This document shows positions 19,889-29,364 of a stretch of DNA of 64,000 nucleotides, piece by piece; the stretch's first letter is position 1; each line of letters begins with the position of its first letter. The position numbers and the translations under genes are program-made. The notes under the pieces were generated by a model. The model had not been told where the DNA came from. It ran no database searches and worked only from the letters and a program-made list of their open reading frames with translations. Source of the DNA: Tritrichomonas foetus (taxonomy: Eukaryota > Parabasalia > Tritrichomonadida > Tritrichomonadidae); assembly GCA_001839685.1 (NCBI GenBank), contig MLAK01001259.1, positions 166,235 through 230,234 on the forward strand, written 5' to 3'.

Positions 19889-21442
19889 TTATTGAACTTC
19901 AGTTTGAACCCTTTGAAGCTCTTTCAAGTAAGCCTCAAGTTTTTCAGAAATATGCGATGTCACCATCTTATATTTCTCATCAAGTTTGTTAATATGAACT
20001 TTTACAGCATCTTGATCATTTTGAATTTCCCTTGTTAACTTGCGATTTTCATTTTGTGCATCAATCAATTTCTTATTGAGTTTATCAATTTTACCTCCAT
20101 CATTATTTGAGGTCTCAAGTTCAAACATTAAGCTTTCTTCTTCCCTTTTCAATTCTTCCATCTCTCTTTCAATTTCAAATCTCTCAGAATTGATCTTAGC
20201 CTTTTCTATTTCAACCTGTTGCATATCTGGTCTGTTAGAAAGAATAGTTTGAACAATTTCATCCAAATTGGTCCCAAATAATTCATTTGTTCCTGATCCA
20301 TTATCATTAATTTTAATAGGAGCGCCAATATTTAATTCTCTAATGATTTCATTCATATCATGGGCAATTAATGATAATGCTTCACATTGATCTTTAAATT
20401 GCTTGTTATTTTCAGTGATTTGTTTTTGCATTTTTTCGATTTCTTTTTTCTCATTATCAGTTTCGAAAATAATAAGTTCTGGCTTCCTTACCATTTCTTC
20501 GATAGTATCTAAATTATATGGTAATTCTTTGACTTTTTGATTTAAGCTGTCAACTTCTTGTTGAAATCCTTTTAGATGTTCAGTTAATTCATTTGATTGA
20601 TCTTCAATGTGTTTTATTGATTCTTGGAGCTCAATTCTTCTTTGGCTGAGTTGATTAAACTCTGCATCTTTCCTAATCTTCTCTTCATTTAGTCTGTTGA
20701 TTTCATTGATTATAAAAGAGCATGGATCATCCAAATTGTTAAGAATGTTTCTTTCGTTCATGAGTTTTTCATATTGATCTTGAAGAAGTTCATTTTCTCT
20801 TTCAACACTATCATCACTATTCAAGAAAACATTGTTCATGATTTCATCAGCATCTTGATCTTTTCCTTGTAACCATAAACGAAATGCTTCAATAACATTT
20901 CTGAAGAAATCAAGTTTTTGCTGGGTTGTTTCGTCATATTTTTTGTCTAATGGGTTCATGTCTTTGTATGGCTGGTAGGCAGTAATCAAATGAACTAACC
21001 AACGTAATGGATCAGCAGTTGGTCCCACATTCCTTTCTGTGCCAATAGGTTGATGATAATATTGTCGAACATCATATGGATATCCCAGTATTTCCATTAT
21101 ATCGCAAAATTCGTGATCTAATTTTGTTGTTCGTACAAGCGGTTCAAATCGGGGATCAATTAGCGATAAAAGACTGGAAGCGGCTTCAACAAAGTGAAGT
21201 TGATCATAAGATTTTAAACGATTGGGAAATGGCGCACTTTTGCCATTTTCAGTTAGAAAATTATTAACATATGCGAAATAATCTAATTTCTTCCTTGGCG
21301 GAGCATTCGACTTTTTATCTCCGAGTTGAGAGATTGGCCTAGATACAGTACGTGTGGCAGTTGATTCGCGGCGTTGGGTTTTCTTGGTCATAACAGGGAT
21401 TCGGCTTTCTGTTCCCATACTTTCTCTTTTGGTTCTATGCAT
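19889..21442 (-). CDS. NDC80: Kinetochore protein NDC80/HEC1
   Basis: 517 residues from ATG 21442. A basic, Ser/Thr-rich tail (1-48: KKTQRRESTATRTVSRPIS) fits the Aurora-regulated NDC80 tail. A calponin-homology domain follows (about 52-200) with the conserved DPRFE, ILGYPYDV and PLRWLVHLI segments typical of NDC80. The remainder is coiled coil, as expected for the rod that binds NUF2 and SPC24/25. Human NDC80 is 642 residues, so the rod is shorter here. Role: outer-kinetochore microtubule attachment. Divergent from the FOP-like gene with only 81 bp between ATGs. Confidence 0.88.
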   Translation of the reverse strand: MHRTKRESMGTESRIPVMTKKTQRRESTATRTVSRPISQLGDKKSNAPPRKKLDYFAYVNNFLTENGKSAPFPNRLKSYDQLHFVEAASSLLSLIDPRFEPLVRTTKLDHEFCDIMEILGYPYDVRQYYHQPIGTERNVGPTADPLRWLVHLITAYQPYKDMNPLDKKYDETTQQKLDFFRNVIEAFRLWLQGKDQDADEIMNNVFLNSDDSVERENELLQDQYEKLMNERNILNNLDDPCSFIINEINRLNEEKIRKDAEFNQLSQRRIELQESIKHIEDQSNELTEHLKGFQQEVDSLNQKVKELPYNLDTIEEMVRKPELIIFETDNEKKEIEKMQKQITENNKQFKDQCEALSLIAHDMNEIIRELNIGAPIKINDNGSGTNELFGTNLDEIVQTILSNRPDMQQVEIEKAKINSERFEIEREMEELKREEESLMFELETSNNDGGKIDKLNKKLIDAQNENRKLTREIQNDQDAVKVHINKLDEKYKMVTSHISEKLEAYLKELQRVQTEVQ

Positions 21443-21523
21443 TCGAGCTGAAATCGTGAAAATAAATTACGTACGTTTAAAATTTAAAATCATGAAAATT
21501 TTTCACTTTTATTAATTTTCGAA

Positions 21524-21985
21524 ATGACGTCCCAGAATGATAACAAAGCCCTAGACATTCAAGTAATGGCGAAGATGCGCGATTTAGGTATTTTCGGTCA
21601 TTTGAATGCCCATTTTTTAAGCGATTTTGCTGTTGCTGTTCAAGATTCAGATTTAGATTCGTTGAAAATGTACAAAGATGTTAAGAATACGACAGATTAT
21701 CAACTTGCTGCAGATTTCGTTATTCAGTATCTTAAGCGACATCATCTCGAATACACCTTAAACGCAGTTTCCGCCGAAACGAATGATAAAATAATTCCTC
21801 CTAAAAACATCACGAAAGACGTTCTTCACTTTAAGAGTAAGGATTACTTTGAAGAAGCATTGAATGTTTATCTTCAAGATGGCGATCAACCATCCGAAAT
21901 CAAAGAACAAAATCACGAACGATTCAGAGAAGAACTTAAGGAACGTTTAGATTCAATTAAGAAAGCACCACGCTCAACAAAATGA
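21524..21985 (+). CDS. FOP (CEP43)-like LisH protein
   Basis: 153 residues from ATG 21524. The first segment (MRDLGIFGHLNAHFLSDFAVAVQ) fits the TOF pattern of FOP/OFD1 proteins (LExxGVLxxIKAELRxxVFxAL). The second (YQLAADFVIQYLKRHHLEYTLNAV, then SAET) is a LisH motif and aligns with FOP's VAEFLQFFNLDFTLAVFQPET. A charged tail follows. Human FOP is about 400 residues, so this is a short form with the dimerisation region only. Family members act at centrioles and basal bodies, which fits a flagellated cell. FOP versus OFD1 assignment is uncertain; TOF-LisH is firmer. Confidence 0.65.
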   Translation: MTSQNDNKALDIQVMAKMRDLGIFGHLNAHFLSDFAVAVQDSDLDSLKMYKDVKNTTDYQLAADFVIQYLKRHHLEYTLNAVSAETNDKIIPPKNITKDVLHFKSKDYFEEALNVYLQDGDQPSEIKEQNHERFREELKERLDSIKKAPRSTK

Positions 21986-22479
21986 AAAGCAAACGTTTCG
22001 TATTATATTTGATTTTATTTTATAAAAATATTGTTTTTCTTTGTAACTTTTATTTCAATACTCATTGATGTTTAACTGTTATTAAAGTGTTTCTAATTCC
22101 ATTTCATAATTATCTAAAATACATAATGAAAAATCACTTTCGTGAAAAAAGAAAATGATGATTATCAGAATTAACTTTTTTTATACAACATCTATAAATG
22201 GTATGATGCCATTGGCAGTAGCAAAATTACCATTACCTCAATAGTAAACAAGACATAAATCTTAAACTTCAACAGGTGAAATGAAAATGAATAATTTAAT
22301 CATGATTTGCCATTTATCATTTCTGTATTTTCGCTGATGTGAAGTATTCAGTTTCATATCATTATGACAAATGTTTCACGATTACTGATATCATTAGGTA
22401 TGAATCTGATTGTCAAACGAAAAAAGAAAAATAAATTGATTTCTTAGGCTTTTGTTTAAAAAGTATTTGTATAAGAAAG
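21986..22479. other. Intergenic spacer, nothing recognised
   Basis: Convergent 3' flanks of the FOP-like and Asp/Lys-repeat genes. AT-rich; I see no gene or clear repeat. Confidence 0.4.
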
Positions 22480-24549
22480 TTAGGCGGATCTGCCATTGTT
22501 GAGAATTTCGCGTGCTCTCCTTACTTGGAGTTCTTCATTATTTTCTTTAGTATTTGATGATGAAGAGTTACGTGATTGGGATCCTTGGTTAATGACTCCC
22601 TGTGCGCGTCTTGCTGCTTCAGCATCTTCAGCAACAGCGTGGTCAGGCTTCTTGACATCAACACCATTGTCAATGACAACCTTCTTTCTTGTATCTGTGT
22701 TTAAAGATGGTGGTGATACGCTTTTGGTTGGTGATGGGTTCTTGAATACCTTCTTTTCAGTCTTTTCGTCAACATCACCGATGACTTTCCTGACTGGTGT
22801 TGAATTTTGACTGTTGTTGTATGGACGTGGCTGTCTGATTGGATCGCGGTCAACTGGTCTGTGTTCGGCGGCCTTTTCAGCATCGCTATCATTTCTTCCA
22901 TATCTTGATGGGACTGATGGACGTGATGCTAATTCTTTGTCACGATCTTCAATAGCACGCCTTCTGTTACGTTCGAGTTCTGCTTTAACATGTTCCTCAC
23001 GAGAAACAGCATTATTATTGTTAGTGTTGTAATTTGTCTTTGGTCTTTCTTCAACAGCTTTTTCATTCCTATCTGTATCAACTGTCTTCCTGCGTGGAGC
23101 TGGATTAATGTCTCCTTCATCATCATTATTGCGAGTTACAGACTTCTTCTTATTTGGGTTGATATCTTCTTCATCATCTTCTTCATTACGTCTCTTCTTT
23201 CTTGGCTTTTCATCTTCATCATCGTCATAAAACTTCTTCTTCTTTGGCTTCTCATCTTCATCATCATCATGCCTCTTCTTCTTTCTTGGCTTCTCATCTT
23301 CATCATCATCATGCCTCTTCTTCTTCTTTGGCTTCTCGTCATCATCATCATCATCATGCCTCTTCTTCTTTCTTGGCTTTTCATCATCGTCATCATCATC
23401 GTGTCTCTTCTTCTTTCTTGGCTTTTCATCATCGTCATCATCATCGTGTCTCTTCTTCTTCTTTGGTTTTTCATCATCATTGTCATCATCGTCATGCCTC
23501 TTCTTCTTCTTCTTTGGCTTTTCATCATCATCGTCATCATCATCATGCCTCTTCTTCTTATGCTTATGCTTCTCTTCATCATCGTCATCATCATCATCGT
23601 GCCTCCTCTTCTTGTGTTTGTGTTTGTCGTCATCATCACCTTCTGGGATGGAGTTTCCATAGTCGTCATCGTCATCATCGTCATCGTCGTCATCATCATC
23701 ATCGTCGTCGTCATCATCATCGTCATTATCTTTGCGGCGCTGGTCAACATATTCATCGATATCATCATTATCGGCTACATCTTCATCATCGTCATTGTCG
23801 CTCTTGGGGAAGATGATATCTCTGACTTTCTTTTCAAAGAAGCTGTAGAGCTTGAAGAAGACACCATCATCTTCACCATCATCATCATCATGCTTGTGAT
23901 CGTGGTTTGCTGCTTCTTTGTTGGAGTGCTTCTTGGGCGGCTTGAAATCGTCAAGCGGAAGGTGCTTTCCATTGTTTGGATCGATGTTCTCAAAAAGTGG
24001 AAGCTGGCCACGTCCTGGCAATGGCGTGACGACAGAATCGATGGCGGCTTGAAGTTCGATGGCGAAGCTGATAAGTTTTCCTCTATTGTCATTTTTGATG
24101 TAAGTAAGGCGCTTCATGGCGTTGAGCATGTTGAATTTTGGATTTGGCGCTTTGGTTTTGCCTGTAATCACATCGACGACTTTATCGTAGTCTTTGTGGA
24201 TATGCCAGTTGAGGTGTTCAGTGTTGAAGTAATCGCGCATCATCTTACGGAATTGAAATGGAATATAAGCTGATGTGCCGTTTTTGGACACATAATATAA
24301 TTGGTTCCTTTCGGCGGTAGGATCGACAACAATACCAAGATAAGGATTGATGTCGAGTGGAATAGCGTTGATTAATCTGCGGAAAGCTTTCGAAATGTTG
24401 GTTGCGTCGTATGTCATTTTGAAAAGGACAAGCAGATATACTTCGTTTTTGCCAACATGGCTGCTAGTAATTTGGGGTATCTGATAGGTCTGATAGATAG
24501 GTAAAACATCGCCTGTAGATAAGCACAAATTAAGTAACAGGAAAAACAT
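22480..24549 (-). CDS. Predicted secreted or ER-luminal protein with extreme Asp and Lys/Arg/His repeats
   Basis: 689 residues from ATG 24549. The frame is open upstream but has no ATG there, and at 24549 it begins MFFLLLNLCLSTG, a good signal peptide. A possible initiator TCATTTG lies about 30 bases upstream. Residues about 15-215 form a globular-looking domain I do not recognise (VYLLVLFKMTYDATNISKAF; NPYLGIVVDPTAERNQLYYV). Residues about 225-280 are acidic and His-rich. A run of more than 20 Asp follows. Then come about ten repeats of the type KKKRHDDDDDDEKPRK (to about 466), decaying into EDEKPRKK and EEDIN variants. The last ~220 residues are Arg/Asn/Ser-rich and disordered. The charge pattern could bind Ca2+ or polyanions; that is inference. 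If the signal peptide is wrong, a nuclear protein is the alternative. Confidence 0.8.
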   Translation of the reverse strand: MFFLLLNLCLSTGDVLPIYQTYQIPQITSSHVGKNEVYLLVLFKMTYDATNISKAFRRLINAIPLDINPYLGIVVDPTAERNQLYYVSKNGTSAYIPFQFRKMMRDYFNTEHLNWHIHKDYDKVVDVITGKTKAPNPKFNMLNAMKRLTYIKNDNRGKLISFAIELQAAIDSVVTPLPGRGQLPLFENIDPNNGKHLPLDDFKPPKKHSNKEAANHDHKHDDDDGEDDGVFFKLYSFFEKKVRDIIFPKSDNDDDEDVADNDDIDEYVDQRRKDNDDDDDDDDDDDDDDDDDDDDDYGNSIPEGDDDDKHKHKKRRHDDDDDDDEEKHKHKKKRHDDDDDDDEKPKKKKKRHDDDDNDDEKPKKKKRHDDDDDDEKPRKKKRHDDDDDDEKPRKKKRHDDDDDDEKPKKKKRHDDDEDEKPRKKKRHDDDEDEKPKKKKFYDDDEDEKPRKKRRNEEDDEEDINPNKKKSVTRNNDDEGDINPAPRRKTVDTDRNEKAVEERPKTNYNTNNNNAVSREEHVKAELERNRRRAIEDRDKELASRPSVPSRYGRNDSDAEKAAEHRPVDRDPIRQPRPYNNSQNSTPVRKVIGDVDEKTEKKVFKNPSPTKSVSPPSLNTDTRKKVVIDNGVDVKKPDHAVAEDAEAARRAQGVINQGSQSRNSSSSNTKENNEELQVRRAREILNNGRSA
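23195..23740. repeat. Coding trinucleotide/minisatellite repeat (TCATCATCG and CTTCTTCTT blocks)
   Basis: On the plus strand, alternating blocks of TCATCATCATCG and CTCTTCTTCTTTCTTGGCTT repeat about every 55-65 bases, giving the Asp runs and KKKRH/EKPRK modules of the secreted protein. The region is prone to length change. Confidence 0.9.
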
Positions 24550-25085
24550 TTTTTTGTCACTTTTGCGATATTGGTCAAATGATTTCTCATATGCAACTTT
24601 TACTGGAATTTGACTGATCACAAGTAACCGAATTTCATTTAGACGATTTTGCAATATTCTAATTAAAATATTTTAAATTTAAAGTGACCAAAAATAAATC
24701 AATGATAGGGTAATCAATTAGATAGCATTTGTTTGAGTAAATTGCCATTGGATGTCGAAAATCAAGAAATGTCCATTTTTAATCGATTCGTATTTTTTCT
24801 TTATTTGTCCAAATTGGACATCCAATATTCATTATAGATGATTTAGTACATAAATACCAATCAATTTGTTTTAATTTTTAAAAAATAAACGATATATAAT
24901 ATTTACAGATGTTTGTCTTTTCTCATTTTGAGTAATTTTGTTGTCTACCAATTGATTGTTATAATATTGTTATTATATTATTTTACAACGAAACAGAAAA
25001 ACAATGAAGTAAAAAATTATACAGATATCTGAATCATAAATAATATATATACATTTATTAACTAACAAATATGCTTCCATTTTAA
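24550..25085. other. Intergenic spacer, no gene supported
   Basis: 5' flank of the Asp/Lys-repeat gene and 3' flank of the RRM gene. Strongly AT-rich from 24655 on. Nothing beyond a possible initiator is seen. Confidence 0.4.
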
Positions 25086-25817
25086 TTATTCTGGTAACTC
25101 TGTATAGTAAACATCATCTGATGAATATTCATAATTAGAATTGTTATGATGCCGATGTTTACTATGCCTGTGTTTGTGTTTCCGATGATGATGATGATGA
25201 TGTTTTCTTTTTGATTCATTTTTTGGATGGTCAACTTTGACAATTGTATCAAAAATAGCTTTATTGAATTTATTTGGATCATCAATATCAACTTCTTTCG
25301 CCTTTTGCATTTCTTCTTCTTTTTTTTCATCATTTTTATCTTTTTTTTCTTCTTCTTCGTGATTTTGATTGAATGAGAAAATATTTTTCTTCCATTGCCT
25401 GTTAAGATATTTCATGTATTCTGCATAGAAACCATTACTAACGTCATTATTGTTTTTTGCATCATTTTTACGTAAATCAATTTCATCGGGATAGCGGATT
25501 CCGTAAGAGGGCTTGAAATAGCTTTCTTCCTCTTCCTTCTGTGTCATTCTTATTTCCATTTTCGGCGATCGGTTTAAATCGACATATATTGTTCGGTATT
25601 TGAATAGCTTTTCATCCAAGGAAAGCGCCTTTAGCGCCATTTCATGGGTTTCAAATGCGACATACCCAGTTCCTTTTGGTCTTTTGAAATCGTCGTACAT
25701 AACTCGAACTTTGGTGATATTTCCGCATGGTGAGAAAAAATTTAGTAAATCATTTTCAGTAGTGTTGAAATTCATCCCTTGGACGTATACAACTCTAGTG
25801 ATGGATGCTGTTTGCAT
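25086..25817 (-). CDS. RNA-binding protein with one RRM and a His/Lys-rich tail
   Basis: 243 residues from ATG 25817. A single RRM covers about residues 8-85, with RNP2 VVYVQGM and RNP1 KGTGYVAF; both aromatic positions are conserved, so RNA binding is likely. A helical charged region follows. Residues 140-200 are Glu/Lys-rich, and the C-terminus is dominated by His and Lys/Arg (KRKHHHHHHRKHKHRHSKHR), reminiscent of nuclear-speckle targeting tails. Target RNA unknown; splicing or mRNA maturation is a guess. AAGGTCAATTTT lies about 150 bases upstream of the start. Confidence 0.85.
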   Translation of the reverse strand: MQTASITRVVYVQGMNFNTTENDLLNFFSPCGNITKVRVMYDDFKRPKGTGYVAFETHEMALKALSLDEKLFKYRTIYVDLNRSPKMEIRMTQKEEEESYFKPSYGIRYPDEIDLRKNDAKNNNDVSNGFYAEYMKYLNRQWKKNIFSFNQNHEEEEKKDKNDEKKEEEMQKAKEVDIDDPNKFNKAIFDTIVKVDHPKNESKRKHHHHHHRKHKHRHSKHRHHNNSNYEYSSDDVYYTELPE

Positions 25818-26624
25818 TCACTTCGATTTTATCACTAAATGGTTCAAGAAATTTTGGATTTGATGCAGCCAAATATATTCACAATATATTCAATAATTTT
25901 CAGATTTGTCTGGAAATTTGTCATATTCGATACACAATTCTGCGGTTTTCCAAAAAGGTTAATAAGGTCAATTTTCCTCAATTGAAGATCAGAAAAAAGA
26001 TGTGTCATTGGCGAAACATGGTCAATTTTTTTTATAGGTGAATTCACACTAAGAAAACTTCTGAATGTATGAAATAATTGGATGTCCAAAAAATCTCGAT
26101 ATATTGAGATAAGAAATACATCATGTTAATATATTAGAATATGAATTGATTGAGAAAATAAAAACGCAAAAGATATCGTTTTTAACAAATAAATAATGAA
26201 GAAAACGCCAGGCATCTGATATGAGACTTTTCAAACTTTACTGTTTTATTTGAAAGTCATATAAATAATTTAGTGATAATTGTAACAATTTTTTCTTATG
26301 ACTCACAAAAATCGAAATTTAATCGAACTTTTGTATTAGTATTTCAGAAATATACTTACATGGTCAACAATTGTAAGATTATTAAGGTCAATTTTTTATG
26401 AAAAATTCAGAGAAATTCCAAGCATTAGCACATGAATACTTTCAATTATGCAGTTTTTAGCCATGCACTTCACAAAAAAAAATCAACATTTCACTTTCAT
26501 ATTGAAAAATACAATGAAATCTCAGGAAATATCAAAGAAAATAATTAAAATGAAAGAATATTCAGATAATTAATCTCTCAAATAGATTCAAAAGTCACAA
26601 ATAATATCTAATATTCAAACAGAA
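25818..26624. promoter_or_regulatory. Divergent spacer with repeated GGTCAATTTT elements
   Basis: Spacer between the RRM gene (leftward) and a small gene (rightward). It holds AAGGTCAATTTT at about 25968, GGTCAATTTTTTTTATAGGTGAATT at about 26019-26043 and AAGGTCAATTTTTT at about 26385. The same element occurs near 27350 and 30202. No gene is seen in the 800 bp. Confidence 0.4.
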
Positions 26625-26873
26625 ATGGCATCCATCGTCGCACCGGAAGTTCAATCTCCATTTATCAGCTCGCCGACATGTGAGGATTTCGAACATACAT
26701 TTAAATTTACACCCGAAGATATCGGAAAATCAATTGTGCGCTGTCGCGCCCCGAAAATCCACCAAAGCTTAATGATTATCCACAGACGTCGTGCCACATT
26801 CACAAACTCCAAAGATCTCTTTGTATCAGAAATATCTCAAAAGGATCTGAGACGCTCGTACGAAAACTTGTAA
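26625..26873 (+). CDS. Small uncharacterised protein
   Basis: 82 residues from ATG 26625. I recognise no family. The base composition is clearly coding-like (GCACCGGAAGTTC, GTGCGCTGTCGCGCCCC) compared with the AT-rich surroundings, and the start is well placed after CAAACAGAA. The sequence has a possible helix near residues 40-55 and two Arg clusters. The stop is TAA at 26871, which is part of a GTAAGT string, so the frame might continue in a spliced second exon (see findings). As a 249-bp gene it could encode a small basic regulatory or ribosomal-type protein; nothing proves this. Confidence 0.5.
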   Translation: MASIVAPEVQSPFISSPTCEDFEHTFKFTPEDIGKSIVRCRAPKIHQSLMIIHRRRATFTNSKDLFVSEISQKDLRRSYENL

Positions 26874-27059
26874 GTAAATATTTTCTATCTTCATTCGAAT
26901 TTTTTTTTTTATGTTAATTATTAGCAAATCCTCAAATATTTTATTCATTAGTAGGCCAATAGTATCACCAAAAGAAAGGTTGGTGTAAGTCTTTGCATCA
27001 CAAAAAAGTGCTTAAAAATCAATAACAGCTCATGGCCTCCCATTTTCTGTGGGATTATA

Positions 27060-27140
27060 GACGACTTGGCCGAGTGGTTAAGGCGAGGGATTGCTAATCC
27101 CTTGTGCTTGCACGCGTGGGTTCGAATCCCATGGTCGTCG
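27060..27140 (+). tRNA. tRNA-Ser (anticodon GCU), second copy
   Basis: 81 bases identical to the copy at 16027-16107 but on the plus strand. A and B boxes, GCU anticodon and class II variable arm are intact. A T7 run directly after the discriminator G serves as terminator. The sequences before the two genes differ. Confidence 0.97.
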
Positions 27141-27470
27141 TTTTTTTCCTCCTTTCTCTTATTTACAACCTCCTTTTCTCAAAAGTGAATCGCAGGAAAT
27201 TATCTCATGAATTTTTCTTGAATAAACTATAAGACATGCTTTCCCTCCTTATTCATCAAACAATGCTTCATTTCCCTTCATGTGAAGTGAAATGAATTTC
27301 GATAAGTTTATCATAGTTTCTGAAAATAAACCAATCAAAAAGCATTTTAAAGGTCAATTTTATGTAAATTTATTGCTTTATGTGAAATGTTATTTCGAAT
27401 TATTCACTCAATAAAAAGACTGTAAAAAAAATAATTATTAGCAATTTGTTTAGTATCTTGGAACTTTTAT
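27141..27470. other. Spacer between tRNA-Ser and 14-3-3 gene
   Basis: AT-rich. Contains CCAATCAAAA (27331) followed by AAGGTCAATTTTATGTAAA (27350), which pairs with a similar block at 30183 (listed as a repeat). No gene. Confidence 0.4.
27323..27372. repeat. Copy 1 of a two-block element: CCAATCAAAA plus AAGGTSAATTTTAT
   Basis: AAATAAACCAATCAAAA followed after about 9 bases by AAGGTCAATTTTATGTAAA. Copy 2 is at about 30176-30222. Blocks are conserved while the linker is not. Confidence 0.6.
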
Positions 27471-28190
27471 TTATTGTTCGCCTTGTTCTTCTGTCCAGAG
27501 GGCAACGTTGTCCTTAAGGAGTTGTAAAATTAATGTGGCTTCTGAATATTCGTCTTCGCTAAGTTCATCAAGGAGATCGACGGCTTCCTTGAATGATTTG
27601 TCGGCAAGATCGATAGCCTCCTTCTTCTGGCCGATGATTTCATAAAGGAAAACGGAGTAGTTGAGGGCGAGACCGAGGTATGATGGGTTGGCCTTTGTCA
27701 ATTCTGCTGTGGCAATTTGCATGGCAGCTTCGTAGGCAGCCTTGGCCTTGTCGGATCCATCCTTCTTCTCGTTTTCGCCGACAAATTCGACAGAATAGCG
27801 GTAGTAGTCAGCCTTAAGTTTTTGATAAAAGACCTTGGATGTGGCATCGTCGGCAGCTGGGAGGAGCTTTCCTTCGATCAAAGTGATGAGTTCGTTGCAA
27901 AGTTGAACGAGTTCCTTGACTAATCTGCCTTGTAATTCTGTGAGCTTGGTGAAGCGCTCTGGGATTGATTTGACTGTTTCGTCTTCAAGGAAAGCGTTGA
28001 CTGTGCGGAGGGCTGAACGGCGGCTGCCTGTGAGGGCCTTGTAGGCGACTGAAAGTAAATTACGTTCATCAGCTGATAATTTAGCATCGCTGTCGATGAT
28101 TGTGTTGAGGTTGCTGACAACATCTGGGTAGCGCTCGGCTTGGTCGGCAACACGTGCCATGAAGAACTTAAGCTCGCGTTCAGTTGACAT
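27471..28190 (-). CDS. 14-3-3 protein
   Basis: 239 residues, normal length, all helical. The family box RNLLSVAYK is intact (ERNLLSVAYKALTGSRRSALR), keeping the Lys and Arg that contact phosphoserine. KADYYRYSVEF matches the second signature with the Arg-Tyr pair of the binding groove. The C-terminal helix box (NYSVFLYEIIGQKKEAIDLADKSFKEAVDLL, then LLKDNVALWT) is also clear. 14-3-3 dimers bind phosphorylated clients in the cytosol. High GC in the coding region suggests strong expression. A dense cluster of AAAAAGTT/AACTTTTT elements lies 150-260 bases upstream. Confidence 0.97.
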   Translation of the reverse strand: MSTERELKFFMARVADQAERYPDVVSNLNTIIDSDAKLSADERNLLSVAYKALTGSRRSALRTVNAFLEDETVKSIPERFTKLTELQGRLVKELVQLCNELITLIEGKLLPAADDATSKVFYQKLKADYYRYSVEFVGENEKKDGSDKAKAAYEAAMQIATAELTKANPSYLGLALNYSVFLYEIIGQKKEAIDLADKSFKEAVDLLDELSEDEYSEATLILQLLKDNVALWTEEQGEQ

Positions 28191-29364
28191 TTCTGGTTAA
28201 GTTAAAAAATAATAAAATAAAAAAGAGGTTTGACAAAAAAGATTAAGTGAAATATTGAATAATCACTGGTCCGAATTATCATCAAAAAAAGCGGTTAGTT
28301 GGTGCCGTTTTCTTTTTTTTCCAGTTTTTACTTTATTCACCAAACTTTTTATGAGTGTTCATCAACTTTTTCAAGTTGGTTATTCCACTTTTTCGATGCG
28401 TAGTATCATCTAAAGTTTGTGAAAGTTTTTAGTAAAGTAGTTAAAAAGTGAGTTCTTTTCTTGTAAGTTTTTTTTTATTTTATTTTTCAAGCAATCTTTT
28501 GATTATGTATTGATTATACCATTGATATGGCCAAAGAATCTAAGATAAAATATGAGAATAAATTTTGAAATATTTCTCGATGATAATATCTGATTCAGAA
28601 AGTTTCAACAGTGATCAATCAATCCACATGAAATATTCCCACATATAGTTTTTATATAATAATCAAAAATGTCAATTTTTATGTTTATTAATAATCGGAA
28701 ATAAATGAAATAAGATGAAAATCACTTTTTCCTTGTTTTTTTGAAATAAATAAAGTGTTTGTTACACATATATTTGTGAAAAATTCCATCTGGGCAAGAT
28801 AAAGCTTGATAATTTTGATATTATTTCTTTTGATATATATCGGAATTCTTAAACATGATTTGAGCCACCAATTTATCATGCCATTTTGCTATGTAGTAAG
28901 ACTAAAGTTTATTTCAATCAAAGTTAAGTTGATTAATTTTCAACATACCAATAATATCTTGATGGTTTGAAGGATACAATTTTAAAAGAACAACCTCTGT
29001 TCATTCGCATAAATTTCTTTTTATTTTGCTAATTTCAAATGAGTAAATATCTAATTTCGGTGAATTAATTTATGTTCGAGATATTATCAGGAATCACATA
29101 AAATTTGAAACTCAAAATCACATTAGTGATGTGAATACCACTATTATGCTATTTAATTTATGCCATTGAGTGCTTAACATGGAAAATCCAATCTCAGATA
29201 TTTTTTATTTCGAATCAGGGCAGCTTTCCTTTAGATTATTTCTTCAAATAATTCCACAATAGAATGCTTTATGAGCATTTCAACAAAAAACAACGAAAAG
29301 TCACAAAATGAGAATAATCACAATTTTATGAAAAATAAAAACAAATTAAAAATTCGATAAAACG
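28191..29364. other. Long intergenic spacer; promoter cluster at left, otherwise nothing recognised
   Basis: The first 260 bases upstream of 14-3-3 contain CAAACTTTTT (28341), the palindrome CAACTTTTTCAAGTTG (28363), CCACTTTTTC (28387) and GTTAAAAAGTGAG (28440). The remaining ~900 bases are AT-rich with no gene; a 63-codon minus frame at 28688-28879 is not convincing. Confidence 0.5.
28363..28378. promoter_or_regulatory. Palindromic AACTTTTTCAAGTT element
   Basis: CAACTT-TTTC-AAGTTG has 6-bp inverted arms. Its 14-base core recurs exactly at 12981 in another promoter region. Confidence 0.4.

Noticed and set aside
23136..23768. Met/Arg-rich and His/Ser-rich frames inside the repeat
   Set aside because: Frame shadows of the same trinucleotide repeat.
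22990..24273. 427-codon plus-strand frame rich in Ile, Leu and Val, like a membrane protein
   Set aside because: It is the complement of the Asp/Lys repeats of the minus-strand gene; the hydrophobic pattern is a by-product of GAT/GAC runs.
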